Assembly (NCBI RefSeq): GCF_029227915.1
Contig: NC_079879.1
Location: 33,610,501 to 33,670,500 of the forward strand
Source: Hydractinia symbiolongicarpus
Lineage: Eukaryota; Cnidaria; Hydrozoa; Anthoathecata; Hydractiniidae
Direction of reading: 5' to 3'
DNA length: 60,000 bases
Below are positions 33,802 through 45,730 of the stretch, one piece after another. The notes under the pieces were generated by a model. The model worked only from the letters and a program-made list of their open reading frames with translations, did not search any database and had not been told where the DNA came from. Positions within the stretch are counted from its first letter, which is position 1. Every line of letters starts with the position of its first letter. A program made the translations under genes and the position numbers.

Positions 33802-36800
33802 TTATGTACATTCATCTTCATCTATCGACCGTGGAGCACTCGGGTAAAATCCTAATTGATCAGATGAGAATGAAAGAAATTTGTGATTGATTGGTAACTC
33901 TAAACAGAAAAATCAAAATTCAAAAAATTAATATAATTTCATCGAGACATAAGGTGTAAATCTGAGTAACCGAAATTTTGGTCGTCTCTTGTTGTCGAGT
34001 TACAAGGTGTACCAGGGTCTGCTTTTATTGATCGTCAAAATTAATACGAAGGTTATTTTTTTTTCAAGTGATGCAATCAAACCTTCATTTAAAAACTAAG
34101 CCCGCACGCTTACCTGCAATATAGTCGAGCAGCGGGATAGCTATTTTGCTGTATTTACGAATCAAATCACCCCAAAATGTGTTCAACGGATGATGTTTGG
34201 CATGGACCTGTTCTTTTGAACGCGGGTGAGTGAAAAATGAACCCCAGCGTGAACTTGCAACTAATATCTTCTCTTCTTTTAATAACGGCTAAAAATAATT
34301 CACGAGAACCATATCACATGTCCACTTCTCATGACGAAGAATTTTTACATATTATCTAAGTATAATTTCATGAAGAAAAACTTTTTGGTTGTCTCGCTTT
34401 TAATACTACATTTTAACTCCCCCTTGTGTAGGTTCCTTATATCCCGGTAAATGCGTTTCTTAGCAAAGACATTTTTGTGCATAAACAGAATTTGATTACA
34501 TATACTTTCTAATAAAGGAAAAGACTAAACACCCGCAGCTTATCAACTGAAATCATGTGCGACAATCAAGATCAAAATCGCTAAACATGTACAAACAACA
34601 GAGTGATGGCAGAACCTGAACCAGAAACAAAAAAGAAATGATTGCACTTACCGTGAGCTTCGGTTTTTTACAATCCGAGGGCTAAAAAAAAAAAAAAAAA
34701 AAATTAACAATATAGTGTATACGAGAAATTACATAACATAACCAAATTCAATCACATAGAGAGAAGTTTTAAATGAGTCAAATCTTGCTGAGTCGTACCT
34801 AGAAAAGGTGGTCATTTAGAATGCAGAATGATTTTCATATAACCTAGACACCTCATTTAAGTGGCAATAGTTAGTTAAGTCGCATCGCATTTAATTTGTA
34901 CTTATTTTTTTAACCGAAAGAACTTTCCTAGAATATTTACATATTAGTATCATTTTTATTCCTACTTGAGACTCAACTATACAACTTTCACGTTTCGTTG
35001 CTAAAAGAATTTACGTTTTTGCACATTTTGAAAGTCCTAGCTTTTAGTGGCGGAAATACAACGATGAGAAATTTGATGGAGAAACAAAAACCACGAAACC
35101 TGTGCGTTGTTTTTATGAAAATGAACTTCTTCTGCTTCTAATTCTTCCAACACTGCCACAGTATCCCACTTGGCATAAACACAAGGTGGAAAAATGTCTG
35201 ATTTCATACTATCACCAAAGTAAACAACCTAAGGTAAACAAAAACAAAGTAAATAGATAACATGACAGTTTACCCCGCAAAACAAAATTCCCACGGAAAT
35301 TTTTAAAATTAGCCAACAACTGTCAAAGTTTAAAAAGCGACGATTTATGAGGTAAATTGGAAGAAGCTTGCAGGTGGTATGGAATGTTTTTGACTTGATT
35401 AGCTATCAATAATAATGTCAGTGTTGATGCAAATTATAATACATTATTCGAAGTTAGTTCGTTGGAGTTTTTAGTCTTTTACTTATCTTGTAATCTTTTT
35501 TATTTTAAAGCCAACTGGCAAAACTATACTTTGTCGTTTAGTTTAAAAAGCTGAAAAAGACCTTGACACAATCTTTTCCAAGACGCCTCTTCACCACTTC
35601 TTCAAATGTATGTGAATTTCCTCGGTTGTATATCGTATGTGGTTGAATATCATCAACCGTAGTTAAAGAAATTTCTCCAGGCTTTGTAATAGTATGGAAT
35701 GACCTGTCTTTGGTACTTTCATAAAAGAAATCTAGATGTAGAAACACGAAGATTCTTTTCATTCCATTCTTTTTATACAGTCAAATTTAGGGAGATTAGA
35801 AACTTTTGTGAGAATTTTCAACATATTTGAGAAGGGGGGAAAAAATCCTGGAGATTTGAGAATATTCCCAGACAGATTATACAGGTGATGCCATGAGTGA
35901 AGAACAAATTATATTTGTACCTGTAGCATTTTAGTTTTAAAATTAAAATTGAGATTTGAAGAAAAAGTTGGTAAAAGATTTACTTTTCAAGAAGATTTGA
36001 GTTTTTGGGAGACGTCGAATTTGAAAAGGTTTAAAGAGTCGTGGCAACCTTAAATAGTATTGAATTTTGATAACAAAAATAAAAATAAATCCAAAAAAGG
36101 TACTTGGTTTGTTTGCATATGCTACCACAAAATCGAAAAGCTCCTTCCAATCTTCTCTATAAAAAACACAAACAACTGGATAGGCGTGGTAAGTTGCAAA
36201 TTTCTGATACAGTAGCAAAACTACTTATGCTTACCCGAAAGCATAATTCATCAACAAGCTTGCAAAGTTCTGCGACGAATCTGTGATCAGCGCCACGACC
36301 TTTCCTTGATCTCTCAACATTTTTATCCAAGACAATATTGAAGGTGGACATTTTTTCACGTACTTTGATATATTATTTTTTAGGGATGGAAAAAACATTC
36401 CTTTATCATCTAGAACAATAATAATTGCACATAAAAATATTCTACAACCGCTCACAAAAATATTGATACAATGGCACTTTTTCAGCCAATTTATAAAGTT
36501 GGCAAAAATTAGCCAACTTTCGAATTCTCTCTCTAGAAAGTGCTACTTTTTCAGATGGGTAGGTTAGGTAAGCAGCATTAATATTGCGCTATCGCACTTT
36601 CTAACACGTTCGGTGTACAGAATAATCAACGTCTGGGCCCACAAGCACCCTAACATTTTGGTAAAAATAGCCACGCTGATATCAGAAATTATACGTATAT
36701 TTTGAGAGTTAGGATCTAAACAAATAACCTAAGATCCTGTAATTCTACTGCAAACATTAATTTGTAATTGTCAAAGGTAACTCTGACAAATACATGAACC

Positions 36801-39800
36801 CAATATAGATATAATCTATATAATTACTTGTGGAGACAAACTTTTGCCTTTCTTGATATTTTCTGGATGCTTGTAAGTTCATAAAAAATTCCAAATTGCA
36901 AGATCATACTTTATATTCCATATTTAACAGAACAGCTAGGACAAATATTCTTACCGTAAAAATTATCTGGATTTAACCTAGCGCAAACAATTTTTTTTTA
37001 AATTATTCAACAATTTTTCTGCAAGCCACAGATTGACGGTTGCACTTTTTTCATGTTAGTAGCCATTCGTTTTTTTTTAAAAAAAATGGTTTTTACTCTC
37101 AATTTATGCAAACAACTTAATGCAAAACAATAAAATGCTATTTTTTCAATTGATTTCAAAATCACATACAAAAAGCAGGTAAAGTGTAAAGGAGCCAATG
37201 ACATTTAAAAGACGAATGCGTGCACTTACTGTCAAAAGAAGCTGCTTGAAAGTTCAGGGAAAGTGCTGAAATAATGTCTTGCCATATGTGCTCATATGTA
37301 ACTGAGTCTTCCTTCTAAAATAGAAACTGTTGAGAATCACACCACTTACAGATTACGGACAAAAATTGGTAATAATGAATGTATTCAAAGCAATAAATTT
37401 AAAAAGATTTTTTGAATTTCAATATTCCCCTTACATACACATACATATACTCCTCATCCCCAAATGTTTTCTTTGCCTTTCTAATTTCACTGCTAAACAT
37501 GCTAAATACTCAACAAAAATAATTCATATTACCTTAAGGAAAGAAACATTTTGCAGGAATTATTTGTGCAATTGAAACGCCCAATAAATATTTTGTTGAA
37601 TTAGATTTATTTAAAATGTGAAACAGACATTAAATTCAGTGGCGACTAATCTGCATTTTAAAGTGAGAACAACATCACATACACTTTTCTTGTCAGTATC
37701 CTCAATTAACTGGCCGACAATTGAAGCAGCTGGCATTAGAAAAAAATTCTCCATGATTGAATATCCCTCTAAAAAATAATAAAATCTTAAATCACTAAAC
37801 TTTGCCACACACAAACTTGTGGTTTTGAAATATTTCATAACCTCCATGGTAAACTTTCTCTTTTAGTACATTAAAAAGAGGCCATTTGCGATTGGCACCA
37901 TATTCTTTAATTATCTCTTCATCACTTAACTGTTTCATGCCATGAGAGCAACTAAAATTACAAAATTTGTTTACTGACAACAAATTGGTATAGAAACCTT
38001 GAGTATCATAATGGTACACTCATATGGCTGTTTACAACTTGAAAAAATTACTTCTTACCTCAAGACATAGCCATTCATATCAATCTTTAAAAAATTTCCT
38101 TTATGATGATCAAATACCAATCCTCTTAAACTAAAACATGTAACATGTATATACAGTATGATTTCATAATGTATCACTTTTAGTGGATTTTATAATGTGT
38201 TTGACGTGTATGTAAACAATATTGCAAATACTGCAAATACTATCCTTGCAATACTGCAAATACTATCCTGACTATTTAAGATTAAATTTTTAAAATCTTC
38301 TTTGATTTAATGTTTTTACAAAAATTATTTCTTATTGCAAGAGAATTAACAAAAAAACCTACATGGAACTAAACACAGTTTAGCTCATGTTAATTGCAGT
38401 TTCCAATACTTAATAGTTGCTATGCAAATGCATCATTAAGGGTACACAAGGTTGTCTTGCTCACTCAAGGCATCTTTGTCTCAATTAACCAAATCAAAGC
38501 TATGTGTCACAACTTGAAGCAACTTTCTTGTTGTGGATACTTTAGAGTAGGGGACTAAAGGTTTGGGTATAGTCTAACCATAACAATCCAGGGACCCCCT
38601 ATAAATAGGAGAGAGTTACTCTGATTTAGTTTCTCACCAGTAGTAGCAATAACTTGCTTAACTGAAATAATTTTCGTATTTGGACATTGCTACCCCTCAT
38701 CCTGTTGGTTGCAGCAATTATGTCTACAAAGAAAAGTAATCAAGGAAGCGGTAGACTTTTTCAGCCTGTTGATGTTGTGAGGGAGCCTCAAATGCAAACA
38801 GTGGAGGAATGGGCCAAACTCGGTAAAGAATCCCTCACTTTAATATATAATTCACACATCATGCCAGTTAAAGGACTATCAAAAATGACTATGGCACAAG
38901 CCTTATTTCAAAAATTTCATTCTGATCATCTTGATGGACACTGTTAGTTTTCCTCCAATCCCCAAACATGTTGTAGAAAAGATTAAGAAGGGAGAGTACA
39001 TTAATTTTGATTCTTTTCTGCCACCTTCTGCTGCATCTTCCTGTGCTTCTCTTCCCATGATGGGTGAGAGTGGGGAATTTGACATTAACATCAATAATGT
39101 GGAGGGTACTCCTAGGATTTCGTTAGCCCAGAAGACCACTGGAAAAGGGAGGGTGAAAGATTTTAACACCTGAATGTCAGCATGGACAAATTATTTGAGG
39201 TTTGTGGTTTGTTTTCAACCCAATCTTGCACATCAAATGTTGATGTATCAAACCGTAATCACTCAGTTTGCTTCACAATATGTCTTCTCTTCTGTGTACG
39301 AATATGATCAATTGCATCATATGCGACTGGCCAACAAACTGCTAGCGGCAGATGGGACATGGTTGACGACACTTTGTTTAATATGTATAAAGTCACTTAC
39401 ATCCAGGTTAGGCAGATGCTTTAGGTGTCAGGGCTCTGGGCACTTTGCCGCGCAATGACCCAATAAATCCACTGGTCCAGCACAATCATCAACACAGTTT
39501 CGGAATGTCCCAAGCAAATCATGGGCACCAGACAGACCTGGTTGCTTATCCTTCAACAAAGCACTTCCTTGCCAACCAAACTGTTCCTTCACCCACTGTT
39601 GCTACTTCTGTCAGAAGAGTCACTTCGTTATCTTTTGCCCATCCAGGTCCTCTAAGCTCAGTCCCAAAAAAAATTTTCCCCATATTCTGATTTGTTCACA
39701 CACCGGTTAAAGTGCAAAGATATAATGACATTAATACGTCACTTAATCTTTTTTACCGCTCAACGTAACATAAATCTGTTGCTTTGTCATGTCCCAGGTC

Positions 39801-42800
39801 GTTCTAATATTTATACAGATTTACTCTCTCGGTTGCAGGTAAGCAAGTTCAAAAAAGAATGCACGAAAGCAGACAGGTGTCCCACAGTCATTCCTTCACC
39901 TGTTTGGAATCTGTTGAAAAGTCTGTAAATTATTACTTGTATTCTTCCATTTCACCAAACACAAGACTAACTTATTGTTCTGGTATCCGGGCATTCCAAC
40001 AATTTTGTAAAAACGTCATGGTACCTATTAACTTTACAATTTTTTGTGTCGTACATGGCATATCACGTTAAATTCTCAACCATAAAAGTCTGTTTGTCTA
40101 GCATCCAATATCATAGCAAGATGCAAGGCTATAAATGAAACATATCTTCAATGGCTAAATTATTTTACGTTATGTGAGGTATCTACAGATGCCATCCACA
40201 TTCCCGTACTATGAGATTGCCTATTACACCTGCTCATCTGCACGAAATGTTAAAAGTTATTCGTGAATCTAAATTTACTTGTCATGCCAAAGCATTATGG
40301 TCTGCTCTCATCCTTGTCCCATTTTTTGGGGGTTTTGCATGTATCCGAATTTGTTACACCATCAAAAAAATTTTTTGATCCCAAAATTCACCTGTCACCT
40401 TCACGTAAAGCTAACCATCAAGGCATCCAAAACAGATCCATTTCGGAAAGGTGTCACAATTCGTCTTGCAATGATTGAACACAAATTTTGCCCAGTAAAA
40501 GGTAAGAAATTACCTGTTATTTTGGGGGGGGGGGGGAGGTTAAGGCTTGCCCATTGTTCCTTTTATCAAATGGGGATTTTATTATCCGGAAGTACAACTC
40601 AGCATTTTTGTACGTTAGTCTAAGAGATATTTTGCATTTAAATACCCATAGTTTCGGTATTGGTGGGGCCTCTACAGCAGCTTCGTGTGGCATTCCTGAC
40701 TCAGCCATAAAAACACTTGGTAGGTGGTCTAGTGACTTTTACAGAAGATATACAGTACAGCCCAGATGTAAGCGTACACGTACGCTCAAGTTTCACACCT
40801 TTTTCTCAGAGGCGGTAGTTGTTTGTCTTTTGTTCTTATTAATTATTTTGCGAGTCTTGTAAGTAATTAACTTGCGCGTAATAAACAAAAGATTATTGAA
40901 GAAAAAATAGCTTATTATAACTGCGCCTAACTATTGTTAAATAGTGTTAACATAACTATTCCCAATAGCATAATTGCAAATGTTATCAACTCTATCAATG
41001 TGACACGAAGAGCCATTGTTTAAGTTTTATTAAATAAAAGTTTTGCGTGGTAACTAAATAAACTTGCGAGAAGGCTTTGTTGGTGCGCGGGTTAAATAAA
41101 GCTTTTAAGCGATAGAAGTTATTATATTTTAAGAAAGATTGAAACTTTAATTTTGATAGAAAAGCTTTTTTAGATCACTTTACAACCACGCAAGCAGCAA
41201 CAATAACAAACAACAAATCAACCAGAAGCCGCACAACAGGAGGAAAAAAAAGCACCAATTACTCAGCAGCAAGACAAACAACCACAAAACAACTCTTTCA
41301 TGGATGACTTTGACATTGTAATTCCAGATTCGCCACCTAAACCAGTTTCGCCAGCTAAACTAATTTTGCCACCTGCACCAACACCTAGACAGCAAATTGC
41401 ACCAACCTTTTCAATTCATCAACCACCACCTCCGTTTATCTCAAACCATCATTTGAATATGCCGCCATACATTTCACCTTATCCACAGCATGGACTGTTT
41501 TCTCCGCCACACCAACCATTTTGTCCACCGCACCAGCCATTTTCTCCACCGCACCAGCCATTTTCTCCACCGCACCAGCCATTTTCTATTCCTCCACAGC
41601 ACAGTTTCAATCACATTCCTTCCAACTCATATTTGACCGACGACGTCATCTTGTATGCGCGCAATCAATGTGGTGGCAAAATAGGAAATTTTGCGACAAG
41701 ACTAATGAAAAAGATTTTCACCGTAGAGGAGAGAAAGGGAAGAAATTGTTTTTGGTATGAACAAAATAGTGAACAGTAAACAAGTTCAAAAAGAACCTTT
41801 CAACAGGGAAAAAGTCGAGTATATTAAGCAGATAGTTTTTCGGTATTTTGATGTTTCAAAAACGAACCAAAAATCGACTTGGGCAGGCGCAGTTAATGCT
41901 ATGAATGAGTATTTGCAACGACCGAAACTAAATAACAGTGACTTCATGTAATTTTATAGCTCTTTTTTTATTAATATTTTTTAAGTTGGTACTACTCTTA
42001 AGATTTATTTTTTAGAAAAAACACGTATTTTTAACTTTGTATCTTTTTATTCTTACCAGAACAAAATGTTCCCACAACGAGCGTTTTCTCCTTTTATGCA
42101 CGTCGAAAGTTATATTTTTAGACTATTTCTTCGGTATTAAAATTTAAAACAAAATGTTCTCACAATGGGTGTTTTGGTCTTTCCTGAACGTCAAAAGTTA
42201 TATTTTTAGATTTTCCTTTCTTTGGTATTAAAATTTAATTTGTTTTCGAAAAGTCCCAAACGTAGGGTTTTTCCGTTTGCATTACTAAACGTTGCTTTTT
42301 ATAAAACGAACTTTTAAAAGTTTCGCATGTTAAAAAATATGTTTCGACGATAAAGATATATTACTAAAAGTTTTAAAAGTAGCATTTTTTTTAATATATA
42401 AATCATTGGATTTGTTGTTTTTTAAAAGAGCTTGTGTTTTTTAAATATATCGAGATTAAAATCGCGTTACTATAATTAGTTTCGTTATTAAAACAAATAA
42501 AAATTCAATGGCCTTCGCATTTAATTTTTTCTTCCGCAGAGTATTGTTTATAAACAATGTTTCTTGCTATGCATTTGTTTTTAACACGAAGCAATTATTT
42601 TTGCGCAATTTGAAAGGAACTCGCCATCCTATTGTTTTTTTTTAATGAAAGCAATTATTTTTGCAAGTTGAGCGTACGCGTACGCTTACATCTGGACTGT
42701 ACTGTATTCATTTATCTAATAGCGCATTGCATAAGTGGAGTGGCAACATGGCTCACCTTGATGCGGTGACTAAGTTGTGGGATGTTTATTTCTGATAATT

Positions 42801-44105
42801 GCGTTATAATGTCTTTATATAATTATAAAAGGCTAATTTATAGGCACTTGCACATATTTTTTTTCATGTCAATTTGTTAAGCCTGTTATGGCATGATGAA
42901 TTATCTCGTCGTAGTGGTCTTCAAAAATATTGCCTCATAGATAATGAATTTTCATTTGGGGAATTTGGGGGTGCTGAGCTGCCTTGGGCAGGCACAAAGT
43001 GTAGAGATGGGCGTGCACCCCTGGAAGAGTATGGTGAATTAATTACAGGTGAGGAAATGTACGATGGTGCCCCACGCGAGCAGGACAGTTGACTGGGGAA
43101 AAACAGCAAGCGGATGCAGTGCTGACAGTCAGAGGTGGGGCACCAAGACGTTAATAACAGGTTTGAAATGCATAAGAAGTTAGAGCTCATAAAGAGTAGG
43201 TTCTTGTGAGGTATGATAGAGGAAATGGAATCACAGGAGAGGAGATGCTTATAAGATTGAGAGATTAGTTAAGCCAGAAAACACTACTAGAAGAAGAGCT
43301 CTGGATGTAGTGGAGAAGAGCGAATTGATTGGGAACACGCACGCAAGCTTGAGACAATATCTTCTCTCCAGCCTAGCATCCTTACCCGACTCCGCCAAAT
43401 TATCCTCAGTTTATTCTTACAAAATTGAAATAAATTTTCTACTCCAAGTTTGTGTTTTTATTGGAACTACAGCAATTAAATATATGTTTTTTTTATTGAA
43501 ACCTTCTCAGAATATATCGTACCAGCATAAGTTGATCAATAATGTTAATCAATTCACCTTTATAATATCTATGCAGTGATAAAGTTTTAATTCCCCCCCC
43601 CCCTAAACAGGTCTAAAATTACTAATGACAAGAAAATGTTAAAACTTGCTATTACTTAAATATGACAACATAATTTATGCAGCATAATTAAATCTGAAAT
43701 TCTTTAAATGTGAATATCTTAAGAACGAAAAGAGCTTTTTAAAAAATTTAAAAAGACATTTTATACCTCCTCTAGGCAACTCACCTGAAATCTTCATGCT
43801 TTGTGAAATTATCAACATGCAATATGTTTTCATCATAATTCCTTTCAGTCACAAGAAAATCCACTAAAGCTCTATAAATTAACTGAAAGCAAAAAAAATT
43901 ACTTGTTTGTGAAGATCATGTATTTACTAACATTTTCTCACACAGTAGCATCTAATCACAGCAAATAAGAACAACCTATATATTACCGAAATTTACATAC
44001 CTTAAATACTTCTGGCAAATGATATTGAATGACTGTGTGATCCATGTCCACTCCAATACAGTCATAATCATTTAAACAAAAATATGACTTTTCTTTTAAA
44101 TCCAT
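33802..44105 (-). CDS. NT5DC1: NT5DC1-like cytosolic 5'-nucleotidase-domain protein (HAD superfamily, 13 coding exons)
   Basis: Coding exons on the minus strand: 44105-44001, 43882-43785, 38130-38059, 37951-37842, 37768-37683, 37314-37230, 36409-36235, 36156-36104, 35731-35562, 35228-35100, 34681-34652, 34288-34114, 33851-33802. The total is 1338 nt, or 445 aa, against about 455 in vertebrates. All junctions are GT-AG and in phase. Residues 1-35 carry HAD motif I (CIGVDMDHTV). Family blocks follow: FDHHKGNFLKIDMNGYVLR, SCSHGMKQL, MENFFLMPAASIVGQLI, KGMFFPSLKNNISKYV and a motif II region ALITDSSQNF. NFFYESTKDRSFHTI and motif IV VVYFGDSMKSDIFP come next, then SSRWGSFF, with a C-terminus GFYPSAPRSIDEDECT. 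Known context: one of the NT5DC 5'-nucleotidase-like proteins, whose substrate is not well established. Exon 11 is only 30 nt. Intron 2 (38131-43784) is inflated by nested transposons. Confidence 0.93.
36478..36543. repeat. Small palindromic repeat in NT5DC1 intron 6
   Basis: AAAGTTGGC, eight bases, then GCCAACTTT forms a hairpin. Outer copies of GCACTTT / AAAGTGC lie about 65 bp apart in inverted orientation. It looks like a small foldback MITE, but target duplications are not evident. Confidence 0.35.
38600..38607 (+). promoter_or_regulatory. TATA box of the DIRS-like element
   Basis: A TATAAATA in a GC-rich context (CCCCC upstream, GGAGAGAG downstream) lies about 110 bp before the first ORF1 codons, where the element promoter is expected. 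Assigned from sequence and position only. Confidence 0.4.
40753..42704 (+). mobile_element. TIR transposon (1952 bp, TA target duplication) carrying a BEN-like ORF
   Basis: Left end 40753-40790 (CAGTACAGCCCAGATGTAAG...) and right end 42668-42704 are inverted repeats of about 37 bp with roughly two mismatches. TA flanks both ends (40751-40752 and 42705-42706). Removing the element and one TA restores the recombinase reading frame (YRRY followed by IHLS), which fixes the boundaries exactly. The interior carries a BEN-like reading frame and no recognisable transposase. The TIR sequence and TA duplication resemble Tc1/mariner-type behaviour, but the superfamily is inferred. The element at 55794-57061 shares the first bases of the TIR. 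Confidence 0.85.
41300..41951 (+). pseudogene. BEN-domain-like protein inside the TIR element, one frameshift
   Basis: Frame 1 (41300-41779) starts at an ATG and encodes a Pro/His/Gln-rich region with four near-perfect SPPHQPF repeats (residues about 70-100). The sequence YLTDDVILYARNQCGGKIGNFATRLMKKIFTVEER follows. A second frame (to 41951) continues the same domain with PFNREKVEYIKQIVFRYFDV..W...VNAMNEYLQ. The order 'xxARxxxGNFAxxLxxxxFxxEE...REKxxxIxxxVxxYF' fits BEN domains, DNA- and protein-binding modules of chromatin factors. The two frames overlap at 41757-41779, so a single small indel breaks the protein. An acceptor-like TTTTTTTAG at about 41170 suggests an upstream exon in the intact version. 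The BEN assignment is by eye. Confidence 0.5.
42870..43640. other. Intron 2 sequence beyond the DIRS-like element
   Basis: No firm feature is seen. A poly-C run lies at about 43592-43603, and open frames in both directions near 42874-43190 overlap without splice or homology support. The stretch may include the DIRS-like element's 3' repeat. Confidence 0.3.
43640..43765 (-). repeat. Dispersed repeat, also found at about 55680-55795
   Basis: The reverse complement of this stretch aligns along about 120 bp with 55680-55793. Shared strings include TTTAAAAAGCTCTTT, TAATTATGCTGCATAAAT and TGTCATATTTAAGTAATA. It ends close to NT5DC1 exon 2. The family is unknown. Confidence 0.6.
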
Positions 44106-45730
44106 TGTTTTCTAGCTTATTTGGAATATTTGATTAATAATATATCTTTGACTAAATACAACACAATAGAATAAAATATATAACTTTGTATACATTTGGC
44201 CAGGTAATATTCCACTTAAATTTTTTTAAGCTGGATAGTTTTATTTCCACCTAAAAACAGAGGCATGAAAAGTTTTTTCAACTCTGTGTATCACCTTTTT
44301 TCAATAGTGATAGTATCATCATAAAATACTGTAATGTACAGAGTTTACAAAATAAGGTGAGGTGTTGCTTTATATTCTATACAGTTTTATAGCAAAACAT
44401 GACCATGCTTAGAGTTCAATACAAAGCAGTTTTTAATAAAACACAGAAATATTTTGGTTTCATACGAAAGCGGTTTTAAACAGAGAAGTTAAGCAGTTAA
44501 GCAGCTTCACAAGATTATTTTTTAGTTAAGACAGCAATTAAAAATGACTATCTATAAAGAAACAATATAAAGTACATGCATTCTTTGAGTGACCTTTAAG
44601 GCAAACTTCGATACACATAAAAACCCTGGCTGCCAGTGCAATTATGTAAAGCCTCAACAGTTATGCGAGAAATTGATAAGACGTGTAATCTGCCCCAGTT
44701 CTAAAACGGCCCTGATGTTGGCCTACTAAAGACCATACCGGTGGATTCGGTAAGTTAATCACACATTGTAGTTTTCAATGTACATATACAAATACCAATA
44801 ACGAATACTGTTTGTTTTATTATTTGTGTCTTACCATTTTGTTGTACTTGTTTCATAACCACGTTAAATGTATGTTTCCATAGTGACATATTTAATCACT
44901 TAATTTCACTTGTATATGTCCCCTGGTACTGCTGTACTGTGAACTCATGTATGTGTAAAAATTTAATTACCAAACGTGTATTTCATAGTTTTAGGTTTTG
45001 TGCTTATATATACATGCGCAATCATTATCATACAGTTGTTCATACGATTTCTCACACTTTTATCAATTAAGAAAGTGAGTTAGGGAGCGTCGTAATATCA
45101 ATCAAATCAATATTTTACAATACTTTACAATAAACTTCAAGTTCTTGGCTGTTAATTTCAATCTATCACTCATATTTTATAGGTAAGTTAGTAAGAGTTT
45201 TATATGCTCAATTCATGTTTTATATCAAGTAATTTGTATTTATATTTATAATTTATATTTAGTTTGAACACTATACTGCTACATTACATCGCTATAAATA
45301 ACATTCATTAAATCAATCATTATTTATTATTGTTACAAACACAGCCTACATGCACACATGGTTAAAGTGCTTTTTTCTGTTGAAAATGTAAAAGTGAAAA
45401 ATAACTGTTTCTTAAAACCCTTATACTGTAGTGCATAAAGGAGCATCAGGTTTCGTAAATTGCGTTAACACAACGTATATGTGCATCTAATAGCATACAC
45501 AAAATAACAAGCACATCCTTAATTTTAAACAAATTTTTAAATTCATTTAAAAAAAAGTTCCACTATTTTAGTGCAATAATTTTGACATACCATAATTGTC
45601 AAATATATGCCATTAAACTTACACCTAGAAAACATTTCCTCTTCTTTCTTTGCTTATTTTGCAAATATATAATTAAAATAAATTGGTTGTAAAATATGAC
45701 CTGTGACAGTTAAAAAACTTTTGATGCCTA
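44106..45730. other. Intergenic spacer between NT5DC1 and the LINE
   Basis: AT-rich sequence upstream of the NT5DC1 start. No gene or structured repeat can be supported. Any promoter for NT5DC1 should lie in the part nearest 44105, but no motif stands out. Confidence 0.4.

Larger units (their letters stand above)
38580..42800 (+). mobile_element. Decayed DIRS/Ngaro-like tyrosine-recombinase retroelement, split by a nested transposon
   Basis: In plus-strand order there is a GAG-like ORF1 (about 38708-39660) in three or more frames. It has a CCHC-type knuckle CFRCQGSGHFAAQ and a second Cys/His cluster (CSFTHCCYFC..H). Next comes a short RT/RNase H C-terminal remnant (NLLLCHVPGRSNIYTDLLSRLQ, about 39770). 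Then there is a tyrosine recombinase (about 39900-42800) with GGASTAASCGIPDSAIKTLGRWSSDFYRRY. Most of the RT is missing, and stops and frameshifts are frequent. The recombinase ORF is interrupted just after YRRY by the TIR element at 40753-42704. Its 3' piece resumes at IHLSNSALHKWSGNMAHLD and ends at a TGA near 42794. DIRS-type elements integrate through a YR rather than a DDE integrase. The copy is dead. Confidence 0.75.

Noticed and set aside
37766-37841. Longer exon 4 of NT5DC1 reading through to GGCAAAGTTTAG
   Set aside because: That choice leaves a ~34-bp intron and breaks the spacing to the conserved FFLMPAA block. The donor at GGAG|GTTATG keeps phase and family spacing.
42874-43190. 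Opposed ORFs of 72 and 89 codons in NT5DC1 intron 2
   Set aside because: They overlap each other on opposite strands, without splice sites or recognisable motifs, next to the DIRS-like element. They are probably element-derived or chance.
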